A stretch of 64,000 bases of DNA from Gloeopeniophorella convolvens (taxonomy: Eukaryota; Basidiomycota; Agaricomycetes; Russulales), in contig WTXD01000008.1 of NCBI GenBank assembly GCA_022496205.1, positions 1-64,000 on the forward strand, given 5' to 3'. The stretch's first letter is position 1, and the number at the start of each line of letters is the position of its first letter. This document shows, piece after piece, positions 1 to 15,624 of the stretch. The notes under the pieces are model-generated. The model made no database searches, was not told where the DNA came from, and worked only from the letters and a program-made list of their open reading frames with translations. The translations under genes and the position numbers were made by a program.

Positions 1-380
1 AGGATCCATAGGAACACTTTCAATGATAAGGCGAGCAGTAGCACCAGCAGCTTGAAGAATGTCCGTGGGAGTCGGCGTCCCAGAAGAGGAATCAGAAGGT
101 ATAGGGGAGGGAGAGCCTTCTTGAGCTATCCTTTTTCCACGACGTTCGGCTTGTCGTGCCCTTTTGTCGGCTGCCTTCTGAGCTTTGCGCCTAAGCTTCG
201 ATGTTTCCGGCGATACGATAGATGCCGGTATGGACGAAGGCGCAGGGGATGGTGGTCTCCTTGATCACGACCGCGATGGGAGACGGGAGAGGGGTGTGAA
301 AGGGTTGGCTGATGCGGGTCGACCTTGTCTACCACGATCTGCCAGGGTGACGTGCGTAGGGTTTCAAAGTTAACCCTCAA
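1..380 (-). other. Open coding-like fragment at left edge, possibly retroelement gag-like; frame broken
   Basis: On the minus strand an open frame of about 88 codons runs from about position 277 off the left edge. It is rich in Lys, Arg and Ala (it contains KLRRKAQKAADKRARQAERR) and then in Ser/Pro/Thr. No ATG lies in this frame before the edge. A TGA sits just upstream in the same frame, while a neighbouring frame is open from about 380 to 126, so a frameshift or an unseen intron may separate them. The composition could fit the N-terminal part of a retroelement Gag or of an ordinary nuclear protein. No catalytic motif is visible, so no function is assigned. Confidence 0.25.
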
Positions 381-1820
381 CTAGGACTCTTCGCGTAGAT
401 TTATGCGATGATACTCGTGCCGCGTAACGCTAAGCAACGAGGCGAGAGGAGAGGAAGTGGGATGGGGTCGCAATGTAGGTGACCAAGGCTGTCTGACTCA
501 GGCTTCTCGCCCTGTTGTCTGCCTCTTTGTCAAAGGGACACGAGCCCAATGACGTCCTGCACAGTTTCCCGTCAACCGCTTTTCTGCACCGATCTACAGT
601 CTTTTGCTTAGACTGGAGGATCACAGCTCAGAACCGGATTTTACACTCCCGTGGTGAGGAGGTTCCGCGCCCTGCCGAACTCGCAAGAGTCCAGAAGCCT
701 AAGGCTCAACTGATAACCTGGGTGTAGCGCGTGGATCGGGGGCGACTGCACAAGGGTCCTACACTACTAGCTGCTACTACGATTGATCTAGCTCTACCCC
801 GAAGGCAAGAGACTAGAGAAGAACTTTGGAAAGATGGAACACGAGGCCCTTTGTCAAGGGGCCGGGTGCTATGAGAGAGACTTTCCTAATGTGGCGGGAG
901 CTCCAACTCCGCACGACACTAGTACGGTCAAGGAAAGGTTGTTTTTGAGACAACCGGCGAGACGTTCGCGCAGAGCTGAAGTCTTGCGCCAACCAACTGT
1001 CCAGGAGCGGTGTTGCAACTTGGAGGCCTTTGTGCAAGGTCTCGCAACGAGTCAAGACTGTAGACAAGCTGGTCCTCAAGATTAGAACTGTAGTCTACTA
1101 CAGAGAGGCTGTTGGCACTCTTACCTGGTCCTCAAGAGGAAAGTCTGAGGACCTAAGTGCGCAACTACATGGGTTTATATACTACTAGAGGAGCGCTTAC
1201 TAAGCGACTCCGCAGCTGCTGACTGAGCGACTTGGTGCTGACTGATGCACCTTACTCACGCTCACTAAGCCAGTTTCCCACACTACGTCATGCTCACTCA
1301 GCGATGACATCATGCGCAGCACAATCTAGACTACTGACGTCACCATGACGTCACAACCCAAAGTCCATAGCCTCTAGGCCCTTCTAGCCCATTCTAACCC
1401 TAGTATCCCACGGGACGAGTCACAAGACGAGTCACGTGCCGTCATGTGCAGCTTACGTAAGCCTGCACCTAACGCAAAGGAAATAATTCCCGTGGAATAT
1501 GTACTTTTAGCACTTCTTCGATTACTCAGCTAGCAGTGAAGGCTCAAGCCTGCTAGATGGTCCAGGAATCCTTCGAAAAGACGCGTCCGTGACACTGTCC
1601 ACATCAGTGTCCCAGAAGTACCGATTTCTCTAGCATCATCCGGCAGCTCAATCGGCTTCAAACTTCGCAAGCATGTAGAATGGATCTATGTATTTATTGT
1701 ATAAAAATATAAACAAATTCTATGCAGCCATTGCTGCGTGCGGAGTCGATCTTTCCAAAATGTTCACTTCCTGGTCCTGTCCACTTCCTGATCCGGCGTA
1801 GTAACTAACGGTCATAAACC
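381..1820. other. 1.4 kb without a recognised gene; possible decayed LTR
   Basis: No long convincing ORF is present. TGGGTGTAGC starts at 719, and the bases just to its left read, on the minus strand, GGTTATCAGTTGAGCC, loosely like an initiator-tRNA-type primer binding site. A TATA-like stretch (TTTATATACTAC) is at about 1171. Together these could mark a minus-strand LTR placed upstream of the broken frame at the left edge. The second LTR is not in the window, so this remains weak. Confidence 0.2.
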
Positions 1821-1889
1821 GGCGTGTCGCCGAGCCGAGAATCCCGAGACGTATTGCTTACTCAGCGCTTATGTGAGCGCTCACGATTT

Positions 1890-3516
1890 GCGACTCCGAA
1901 AGGTCCGTGGCAGTGCTACAGCCAAATCCAGATCGATAGTCGCAGTGCACATTCGCGCATAGTCTCGTTCCCAGACCTTGTAGGAGAGGTCGAGAAAGTC
2001 GGGGGGAGGGGAGGGGATAGGGGGAGCCGCTTTCGCAGTATGCCGAGTCGGAGTCAAATTTTCCAAAAGATTCCCAGGCAAGACCTCTCCTACAAGGTCT
2101 GGCACTGCATGCATGGCAAACTATTCTGGTGTGGAATAGGCGTGGGAGAGTCAAACTCTTATCACAACTATATTTGTCGAGAAAAGTGTTGAAATAAAAT
2201 GTTAACTTTTCTTCTCTGACATGTCTGATAATGGCAAACTATTCTTGATGTTGTAAAATGGCAGACAATTTCTATAGGGGAACCCCCTTGATAATAATGA
2301 AAATACTCTACACCACCAAACGACGCCGGACCCGCTTTCGACGTCCCGGCGGATGGCGTTGAATTGAGCACGTGTGGGCCTCTGGCGGATATCACATAGA
2401 TATATTTTCGATGACGGGCACTGACATTGTTTGGACCTCCGGTTGTGACGTCTTTTTGACATCACCAAATAAGGAGGTCGACGGAATGCCTCTCAGACCT
2501 CGATCCGAGGTCGCGCTCTCGACTAGGCTAGCATTTTTTCTGGCAACTGGGCACACCAAAGGTGCCGCACGCACCATCTGTCACATATTGTCACGCTACG
2601 GTCACAAGCCAACGGCGCTGTTGTTCAGCCTTGCAGGACTCCTCCCCTCACACCTATCAGCATAGTCTCTCTTCTGCGTTGCTGCTATCCTCTCCCCTCA
2701 CGATCTCTTTTCAAGTTAGGCTTCACAAGTACTCTGCCATAGGTGAATTCTTGTCTTGCTTCATATGGCTCTCGGTGTCCTGCCAGCCCACAGCAACTCA
2801 AGCACACTGTCCCACACACCCGGTTTAGCCCGCCCCCACTCCCTGCCTCCTACCACTTGTGCAGACCGGCCCTTTTCTCTCTGCCATCTGGTTTACCCAT
2901 CCCCGCCATTCACACTGTGTAGGGACCCTACTCTTTCATGGTATCAGCAATCATGTTCATTGATGGTTGGCCCTGTTTGTCGTGTATCATATGTACCATG
3001 TACCAATTCATCGCAGTAGTATATCAGAACAATGAAGCAGTACTTTTGTCCCAACCTGAATGTTCCCAATGCTGCAGAGAACCGTGCCCGAGACTGCTGG
3101 CCAACCATTGGCTGCAACCAGACACGGACAGGCTGTCACACATGTCACGCGTTCACGTAATGGGGAGGTCAAACCGACCTCGATCTGGCTGAGGTCAGAC
3201 GGAGGTCCTGGTGGCTGGCATCCATCCGACATCCAATTAGAGCTCGAACCGAGCCCGACTTTTCGGACATCGAAACCGGGGTGCAGGGAGTTTGGCGGTG
3301 TAACATTTTGTGATACTGGGAAGAGTTTATGATTATCAGACATGTCAGAGAAGAAAAGTTAACATTTTATTCCAACACTTTTCTCAACAAATATAATTGT
3401 GATAAGAGTTTGACTCTCCCACACCTATTCCACACCAGAATAGTTTGCCATGCATGTAGTGTGGTGCATTTCGTCAAGGAAATCAACCTCACCAGTCACG
3501 TGCTGTAACAAGCACT
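1890..3516 (-). repeat. Dispersed repeat, copy 1 (minus orientation), interrupted by a CACTA-type element
   Basis: Two pieces of this stretch, about 1890-2102 and 3462-3516 read on the minus strand, match the plus-strand segment 4831-5045 in order. Shared blocks include TGATTTCCTTGACGAAATGC on one side and GACTATCGATCTGGATTTGG on the other. The copy carries an inverted pair, CCAGACCTTGTAGGAGAGGT at 1971-1990 and its exact complement at 2083-2102. The element at 2103-3461 splits it; removing that element and one 3-bp duplication restores collinearity with copy 2. No coding function is visible. It may be a non-autonomous transposon or a transposon end. Confidence 0.75.
2100..3464. mobile_element. 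Non-autonomous CACTA-type (CMC/EnSpm-like) DNA transposon with 3-bp target duplication
   Basis: The element runs from 2103 to 3461 (1359 bp), flanked on both sides by TGG (2100-2102 and 3462-3464). It starts CACTGCATGCATGG and its complement starts CACTACATGCATGG. The terminal inverted repeats are near-identical for about 120 bp (for example GGCAAACTATTCTGGTGTGG on both ends), and a more diverged inverted similarity continues inward to about 2370 on the left and 3250 on the right. CACTA ends with 3-bp duplications are the signature of the CMC superfamily. No ORF inside resembles a transposase, so the copy is presumably mobilised in trans. Confidence 0.85.
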
Positions 3517-4610
3517 TCAGCCGCTGCGTTGCTGATGCCAGGACGACTGTATTACACAAAACATATCATGTATGCATGAATTGACGTTGGATGTCTGCAA
3601 ACAGTGTGATGATACATGGTATTCTATAACACTTATGCTAAGGGACATGTCCGTGAGGGTACCCCCGCGCGCGAGGATGGCGTCCGCGCGGGTCGTGGGT
3701 CTGAGCGTGAATGGCGAGCGGGTGTGGGTGCGGATGCGGGCGCGGGCGTAGGTGATAGTTCGCGAGACGTGGACGGGGAGTATCGCGGGATGCCCTTGTG
3801 CGTGTGCCTGTCGTCGTCGCATGTGGGTACAGGCAGCGCGACGAGGATCGCGGTGCGCGCGGGCGATGGCGTCAGCACCGGGTCGGCCTTGTCTATGCCT
3901 CCCTGTGGCGCGGATCAGTCAGCGGGGGAAGGCGGCGGGAGGCTGGAGGTGATGCAGTGGTGGGGCGCGCAACTCACTCGGCGAGGCACACGCGCGCTAT
4001 AGTCCCGAATCCGCACGTCAAGCGCGGTGTCTTGGGCAACGCGCACGATGACGCTGCCTCTTCCGAGGGTGCTCGTGAGTGCCGCGCTGGTGGTCGGCAT
4101 CGCGTTGCACAGTGTGCGTCTGGGCAGGAGCTTCCAGGCGCAGAGGGTGGTTGGGCGCCGCGCTCACGCGCGCAGCTCGAGCACACCTCGTGCGCAAGCG
4201 AAGCGCATGGGATGCGCGCGCGCGGCGTCCGCTGCGGCGCTCGTGACGGCGAGAAGCGCGCACGGCGGCGGCGTGCGCACGAACGCGGATGGCGGGATGA
4301 AGTGCACGGGGGGCGGGGGCGCAAAGATGAGTGCATTGTGGTGGCAGGCAGGGTTTCGCGATTCGGGTCTCTGTGCAGACGTCAGGGAGGGGTGCTGTGT
4401 ATGTAGCGGGCGTTGCATCAAGTCCTGAAAGCTCCAAGCGAGCGTTGCGCACGTTTGACAAGGGTCAGGCGAGGGTGCATGGTGTGCATTGGGAGGCTTC
4501 ATGATGGATGCAAGTGAGGACGGGAGGGATTACCTTCATGATTCTGCCAAGTCGAGCCCGATAGCCAAGCTTGATGGTTAAGTAGCGCATGAAGAGGCGA
4601 GGCTGAGGTT
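3517..4610. other. GC-rich, CpG-rich stretch without a recognisable gene
   Basis: From about 3650 to 4400 the DNA is very rich in CG dinucleotides and open in several frames on both strands, the longest about 200 codons on the plus strand. The translations are Arg/Ala/Gly/Cys-biased and show no domain, no regular intron signals and no conserved motif. This looks like compositional openness rather than a gene. The CpG density argues against a history of repeat-induced mutation at this spot. Confidence 0.4.
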
Positions 4611-4611
4611 A

Positions 4612-4699
4612 CAGCATGGTGTAGTGGTAAGTAGTGCTGGAAGCGTTATCTCGGGCGCGTGCGAGCGCGACGTTCGATCCGATGCAGTTGTTTTTTTTC
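4612..4699 (+). other. tRNA-like segment with A box, B box and T-run (pseudo-tRNA or SINE head)
   Basis: TGGTGTAGTGGTA near 4618 matches a Pol III A box, and ACGTTCGATCC ending at 4680 matches a B box with one base missing in the T loop. A run of eight T residues follows at about 4691-4698, as expected for a Pol III terminator. The spacing is tRNA-like, but the acceptor stem pairs only partly and the T stem has a mismatch, so it is not a functional tRNA. It could be a degenerate tRNA of the Asp/Glu/Gly type or the head of a SINE. Confidence 0.3.
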
Positions 4700-4830
4700 T
4701 TCGCGGATTCTTCGACTGTGGTTTCGTCTGGACTTGAGCCTGAGAGGCAGTAAGTGACCAGTGTTGGCAATCAATTGTTGTGCATCTAAAATATGGAGGC
4801 ATAACGAGCGAATGTTGGCTTGAGCGGAGG

Positions 4831-5045
4831 CTTGTTATGGCACGTGACAGGTGAGGTCGATTTCCTTGACGAAATGCACCAGACGTTCGAGGAGAGGTTT
4901 GCGTGGGAATTGGGGTGGAAATTTGACTCCGCTCACGGCGCACCCCGACGTTGGCTCACACAACCTCTCCTCGGACGTCGGGAACGAGACTACGCAAATG
5001 TGCACCGCGACTATCGATCTGGATTTGGCTGTAAGTATGCCCTTC
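4831..5045 (+). repeat. Dispersed repeat, copy 2, uninterrupted
   Basis: This is the plus-strand counterpart of the repeat at 1890-3516. It is continuous across the point where copy 1 carries the CACTA-type element; the intact target trinucleotide CCA is at 4879-4881. It has an inverted pair at 4879-4899 and 4962-4982 that matches at 19 of 21 positions. The arm sequences differ from those of copy 1 although the flanks agree. No coding potential is evident. Confidence 0.75.
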
Positions 5046-5511
5046 TTCGATCGGATGAGGTCAGCTACAGACAGAGACTAGCTTGGAAACCGCGTTGCGC
5101 CCGCTGGCAGTGTAGAGTATGCCTATTACCCAAGGGTTTACCTGGGGGCCGCTTCAATAGAAGGTGGGCGACACAGGTGGACCCTCTCCTAATGGCTATA
5201 CCTATCTCGGTCTTGCTAGTTGATTACCTCGATGCTGTTGTCCGTACAGATAGCTCAATGCGTGCTCATCACCGTTCACCGTGATCAAATTTGGCAGACC
5301 AGCCTCTAGAATCTAGCCTGGTACTCGTGCCGGTCTACGGCTCTGGCAGAGAACCAATCTGTAACCGCGATCCTCGTGGCTGATCATCGATACGACGACG
5401 CGAGCCGGGCGCATAATCCGCAGCTATCCACTGTCCGCAGATCCTGAAAAGAGCGCATGGCTCGAGCCATCGCCCCCGCAGGGCACACGCACCCCTCTCT
5501 TCTGCACCAGC

Positions 5512-7928
<2,417 letters not shown>

Positions 7929-8569
7929 ACGACATGCCGAACTTACTGTCTCTGTGATGCTTGAATGTACGACTCGGATGCCGTGCCTGCAATAAGCAGG
8001 ACGGAAAGAATTTTACACGGACCAGTCCAACTTCCTGCTGCGCTCTGCGAATTGGACCCAGAGGAGGTGATCCCCGCTGTCTGCTGTAGGCCGTGCGTTC
8101 GCCATCGACCCGTGCGTCTTCAAAGTAGAAAGAGCGTGAGCAGGAACGAGCCGAGGAGGCCTAGGCCTTCGCTCCTGTGGATGCCAAGAACGAACGTCTC
8201 AGGCAGATGAACCGCAAGGTTGTAGGTACTAAACCAAGTCAGCTAACGCCCACGCCAAGCTCTCGCTCGCATTGCATGATTGTCGTTCCGGTTGCACAAG
8301 GCAGCACAGCCCCCATCAGTAGACGTGGTCGCGGCGCCGCGATCCTTGCGAGTGGTTATCTACTGATCGCATCTGCGCACATGACGAGATTGTATCGCGG
8401 AACGCGGACCGAGCACACGCTCGGAACCTGAACACAGCGCAACGCTCGAGCCCGTCGCATTCGCCGGATTTCCGTTCTGTGCATGCTGCCGCTCCGCCTT
8501 TTGCGCCCCCGGAGCGCACACGCACGCCGAGCCCCGCGTGCCTCTCTCCTCCACCCCACCACACGCAGC
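7929..8569 (+). other. Intergenic region between the tandem aminopeptidases
   Basis: About 640 bp with no gene. The last 240 bp resemble the region upstream of copy 1 (similar blocks around GCGATCCT and CGCTCGAGCC), so the duplication included promoter sequence. The distance from start to start of the two genes is 3058 bp. Confidence 0.5.
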
Positions 8570-10979
<2,410 letters not shown>

Positions 10980-11166
10980 AGGTCGCGTAGACTTTACTGC
11001 CTCTACACTTATATCTACGACGGTACTTGCAATTAGCAGAACAGAAAGAAGTTCATGCAGACCAATTCAAGCCCGCCCGGTGCACTCTGTCAGCCAATTT
11101 CCCACAGGGCACGGCAAATACACGCAAAATTCCCATTACAGAGAGGTAACAGCGTAAGGGGCCTGT

Positions 11167-12804
11167 CTACTCCTGTACGACCGCCCACCCGTCCTTCTCC
11201 TCCCCAATCGCGACGCGCAAGCCCGCCCACACGCAGTCTAGGAACGCGCCGCCGTTGGCGAGCCCGAACAGGAGCGTGATGGCGTAGAAGAAGTTTGCGT
11301 TGCCCGTGCCCGTACCGATCCACAGGTGGTGGAAGAGCGGGAGCATCAGGAAAGCGTGTAGGTGCACAAGCGTGGTGACTATTGGATAGCGGAGGTCTGT
11401 TATGCGCAGCGTGAGTCGAACGGGAGCCGGGAGAAGAGAAGGAAAGCAGCGCACAGGGGTAGATCTCGGGGAAGAGGGCGATGAGGCTCAGGAAGAGGCC
11501 CGCGTCTGAGAGCGTTGGGTAGGGCTTGAAGGTGCCAAGGACGCCAAGCATGAGGAAGTGGGCGTATAGCGGGTCGTGTCTGAGTGGGACGGGTAAGCAC
11601 ACGCAGGTGGTACAGGAAGCGGCTGTCGCACTGGAACTTGATGCACAGTGGTGCGACATAGATGAGTAGGTGCATCTGCAAGGGCATGTTGAGATAAAGT
11701 AGCAGAGCCAGCACGTGCCTGCTCACCGAGAAGACCATCAGGAAGAAAGGTCTGAAGTGGTCGAACATCTCGGTGAAGAAGTACCACCAGAGCCCAGGGT
11801 TGGGCGTCAGGTCGGGAAGCATGAAGCTGGGTGGAATAAACATGAGCGACTCTTGCTGGTTTAGTCAGGCTTACCCAGCTCCCCAGGTGTTCCGCATCCA
11901 CCCCCAGCCACCGGCCGTAAGGCTTGACGCAAGGGTCAAAGCCGCGAAGAAAACAATGAATTCCGCTGCGAGAGGTAAGGATTTACGGTGCTTTTTCGGG
12001 AACGGCCTTGGGGATGCCAGGTGCGAGAGGGGGTCTGAGAGGAGAAGCAGGAGGATTGGTGGGAGCAGGAGGAGGTTGGGTAGAGATAGGTGCGCTAAGA
12101 CTGCGAGCGCGAGGAGCGAGGCAGATGACTGGCCTGGGAGACTTCAGGTAATAATTATGTGAGATCGCGCCGGTACACACCCCGGGAGGCGAACATGAGG
12201 ACAAGCAATTGCAGGGTGGTCTCGAACGTCGATGTCGAGAGTGCTAGACATGGCAAGAATATGTATGGGTTGATGAGATAGCTGTTGGGAGGGGACAATA
12301 GCGGTAAGCTCAGCAGCATACAGAGACACGGTCGGTGAAAACTACTCGCATAGCCGCAACCCGCAAGTCCCGAGTACTTCGCGCGGTATTACTCCGCGCT
12401 CGCCATATGTTCACCAACGCCCATGCACCGACCGCGTCTGTCAGTGTCCATATGAGCTTGGATGGAACGCGCGACAGGGGGATGACTGTAGAGAAGAGTG
12501 AAAGCGCGAGGGGCGACTGTGAGCGCGTCAGAACTGACGCCGTGAAACATCCAGCTGGGCGCGTACATGTCTGAAAGTTCCACCAGAATACGGGTCAATC
12601 CCATGTTGAAACAAGTAGATACCTTCCTGAACTATGAGCCGTCAGTCGCACACCCGTGTCTGGCTAAGAGGATCGCAGTTGCTTACGGCGATCGTACGAG
12701 GTTAATGGTGACGACAATTGGTCATCGTCTTGTAAGTAGGACCCCACTGAAGACAGTGCCAATGCTACTCTCGTGGCTACCGCGAACCACAATTCGAGAG
12801 CCAT
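11167..12804 (-). CDS. GPI transamidase subunit PIG-U (Gab1/Cdc91 homologue)
   Basis: A multi-pass ER membrane subunit of the complex that attaches GPI anchors to proteins. The start at 12804 gives [19 protein letters not shown], followed by [37 protein letters not shown] and [17 protein letters not shown]. The family signature around [20 protein letters not shown] lies in the exon near 11800, and the end has [20 protein letters not shown]. Total length is about 410 residues, close to human PIG-U. Several introns are required. The one after the codons for RDLRVAAI seems to use a GC donor (12349-12348), because no GT keeps the frame into YLINPY. The gene is divergent from the kinase at 13.7 kb. 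Confidence 0.92.
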
Positions 12805-13684
12805 CCGCAAGCCCGATCGCTGCGTTCCGGGAGGTCGTGAAACTGTTCAGCAGGAGGCGCGCCGCCAGCGAGCGAGTCCCGTGCCTGGGACCGGGTGTCT
12901 GGGCGGCCCGGCGCACGTCGCGACCCAATGCCAAGCGCCTCGGAGCTGCCACCAACTTGAATTGGTTTCCTTTTGTTTCTAGCTCACTGCTCCTGCCAGT
13001 GCTCCAGTAGACATCGGACCCCGCAAGTCCCGAATACCAGTGGATATTTGGCCTTAGTCTGGCGCTATTCCGGAGGATTTGGGATTTCTATCGCGTTTCG
13101 ACCGCTATCGTTCCAGTTCTGACCAGCCCCCGCCCCCGATTGCTCTGATGGACCGTCCTTCGCCCGACTGTGAGGATGCCATCCTGGCTCGAACTGGCCG
13201 GAACGAGAACGAGCCTGTCTAGTCTCTTATTTCCCCTCGTTGATCCTTCCGTCAATGCCTGCCAAGCTACCTCCCTAGTCCCCAAAGCATCCTAGAACGC
13301 TTGGACGCCCCCATTTGAGCGAGCGCGCCTTGGAGCGGGCGGTCTCTTTTTGGTTTCAGGCTACTGCGCAAGGTGTGTCAGGTCCCTAAATAGGTCGTGC
13401 TCTAGTCTTGACATGGGAGTCAGAAGCGAGCAGGCTACTATTGGGTCCTTGAGTCAGAGGCTTGTTACGGGCACCGGCCGCTGTCGTCCGGAGCACTGCG
13501 TTCGCCCACAGCGCAGTCCTGCTCCTTCTGGCAGGCTGTGTCCTCGTCCCTTCTGGAAAGCATAAGAGCGGTACCTGCGTGATTGGAGGCCACACGACTA
13601 CTCCCCTCCCTCTGACGTTCAGTTTACGACCCATTCATTCTTGGTACCAGACGATGGATCGACGGCACACTAATGCTTGACCAC
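12805..13684. other. Intergenic region between PIG-U and the kinase gene
   Basis: About 880 bp between two divergent genes. No supported ORF, RNA gene or repeat was seen. It probably holds both promoters, but no clear TATA box was identified. Confidence 0.4.
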
Positions 13685-15267
13685 ATGTCCGAACACGTTG
13701 GTCCTCTATTTGATCATTACCACTCTTATGCTGATCTCGTGGCAGGTTTATTCTCATCGTAAAGTAATCTCCCATTTTCACGACCGGTTCAGTCCGCCAC
13801 GCCTCTTGAAGCTCCTCGAACCTCTCTCCTGGGTCTCTCACTCATCTCTTGATGAGACTACACCTCTACTTGCGCCACCATCCGATCCTTGTGATCATCG
13901 CCGGCTTACTCCCGCAACACCTCATGACGATTTCCGGTTTATAAGAGTGATCAACGAGGGCGTCAGTGGGAAGGTTTACATTGCACAGGACAATGTCACA
14001 CAGGAGGCCTTTGCTCTGAAGGTCATCCGTAAACGTGTCCACAATCTCGCGCAGATTATCAACGAGAAGGATGTGCTGTGTACAGCAGCAGGAAGCCCCT
14101 GGTTTCTGTCGCTTGAGGCCAGCGCCCACGACGATACCAACTTCTATCTTATTACTGTACGCGCCCGCACTCTTGCAGTTGCCCCAATCCTGAGGTGCAC
14201 CTTGATCAGACACTATACCCAACGGATCTGCAGACCGAGCTTCGCTCCCGCGGCGGCCGTCTGCCCGTCTCTCTCGCGCGCTTCTACGCCGCCGAGCTAA
14301 TCTGCGCGCTCGAAGCTCTACACAACTACGGCGTTATCCATCGCGATATCAAGCCGGCGAACATCCTCCTCACGAAGGCCGGACATGTCGTCCTCGCGGA
14401 CTTCGGCATGGCAAAGCTCTTCCCCGAGCACTCGTCGTGGCTTCCTCACAGCGGCCTCCCCTACATCGAGGTCGTGCCCGGGAGCACGGGCCCCATACGC
14501 GTCGTGCCTCACCAGCCTTACGTTGACAAACTAGACGACATCACACATGGAAGGATGGGCACGATAGCCTACGCTGCGCCCGAAATGCGCGTGGGGCTGC
14601 CGTACTCGTACGGTGTCGACTTCTGGTCGCTCGGTGTCGTGCTTTTCATCTTGCTCACTGGTCGCGTAAGATCCACGCTGCTTTCACGCGCGGTGCCTCC
14701 TGACTGACACACATACGCGTCAACAGTTCCCATTCGGCTCGCTCGGCGAGCACTACCTCCTGCGCTTCGCACCCGGCGAGGTGGACGAAGCCGCGCAGTC
14801 GCTGCTCAAGCATGTATGCACGTCCCGTATCCTCGCCCTGATGCCAAGCCTATGCTGACACACGCCCACCCCACGCCCCACAGATGCTGAACGTGAACCC
14901 GTCCAAGCGCCCGAACATCTACGAACTCAAATCGCACCGCTTCTTCGCGCACGTCGACTGGGTCGCAACTGCCGCGCGCGCACACCCCGCGCCCGCCGTC
15001 CCGCGAATGCCTGTGCTCGCGCAGCCCGCGCCGAAGACGCTCCGCGCACCTCTCGGCAAGCCGTACGCCGACCCGGCGTCCGATCCGTTCCCGCACTTCG
15101 CGTTCACGTCATCCCGGCTGCGAGAAGCACGTCGCGCGGGCACGGGCCCTGGCACGGACGCAGACGCGGGAAGAAGCGCGTCGGGGCTGTTCAGTCGCGA
15201 GGGCGTGGCGCGGATCGCGAGGCAGGCGCGCGAGGTCGCTTCTCTGTTCTGTATGTGCGCTGAGTGA
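13685..15267 (+). CDS. Serine/threonine protein kinase (AGC-like) with long activation-segment insert
   Basis: The kinase domain is complete. It has INEGVSGKVYIAQ (glycine loop with Asn in place of the first Gly), AFALKVIRK (beta-3 Lys), VIHRDIKPANILL (catalytic loop), VLADFGMAKLF, IAYAAPEMRVG and GVDFWSLGVVLFILLTGR. About 50 residues separate DFG from APE, longer than usual, and no AGC-type hydrophobic tail motif was seen. The chosen start gives MSEHVGPLFDHYHSYADLVA and needs a very short intron (about 34 nt) before SPPRLLKLLEP; the alternative start is the ATG at 13728 in the continuous frame. At the 3' end, splicing at GTATGTGC (15252) would extend the protein to a TGA at 15386. The C-terminal tail is Pro/Ala-rich. 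Substrate unknown. Confidence 0.83.
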
Positions 15268-15624
15268 CGTCATTTGAATTGCGCATGGGCCGACGAACAG
15301 CAGTGTTATCCGAGATGCGAGAAACTTTGGACGGAACCAATTCATGCGCGAGCTCGGGGGCCGCATTTGCCTCCGTTTTATTTTGAACTGTACTCTATAC
15401 ATACTACTATACATACCTACACGATCGGACGCTACACCTGCACGGACTTGGGACTTGGACTACTTTAGTAAACAGAGACCCCGGGAGGCATCCACTAGTT
15501 CGTCAATGGTATGAATTGCACATTATGGGAGCAGTGAAAAGCGGCATAGAAAGCAAAGCTAGTACAACGGAACCGGACGTGTAATAGAACCATCACACAA
15601 CATGACACGACGGGGCCCACCACG
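15268..15624. other. Convergent 3' intergenic region (kinase and MFS genes)
   Basis: About 360 bp between two gene ends pointing at each other. It holds AT-richer sequence with short CATAC/CTACAC repeats around 15400-15435 and, in the alternative model, the last exon of the kinase. Nothing else was recognised. Confidence 0.35.

Noticed and set aside
4027..4428. Plus-strand frame in the GC island starting with a hydrophobic stretch
   Set aside because: The hydrophobic part is short, the rest is compositional Arg/Ala/Gly, and the same DNA is open on both strands.
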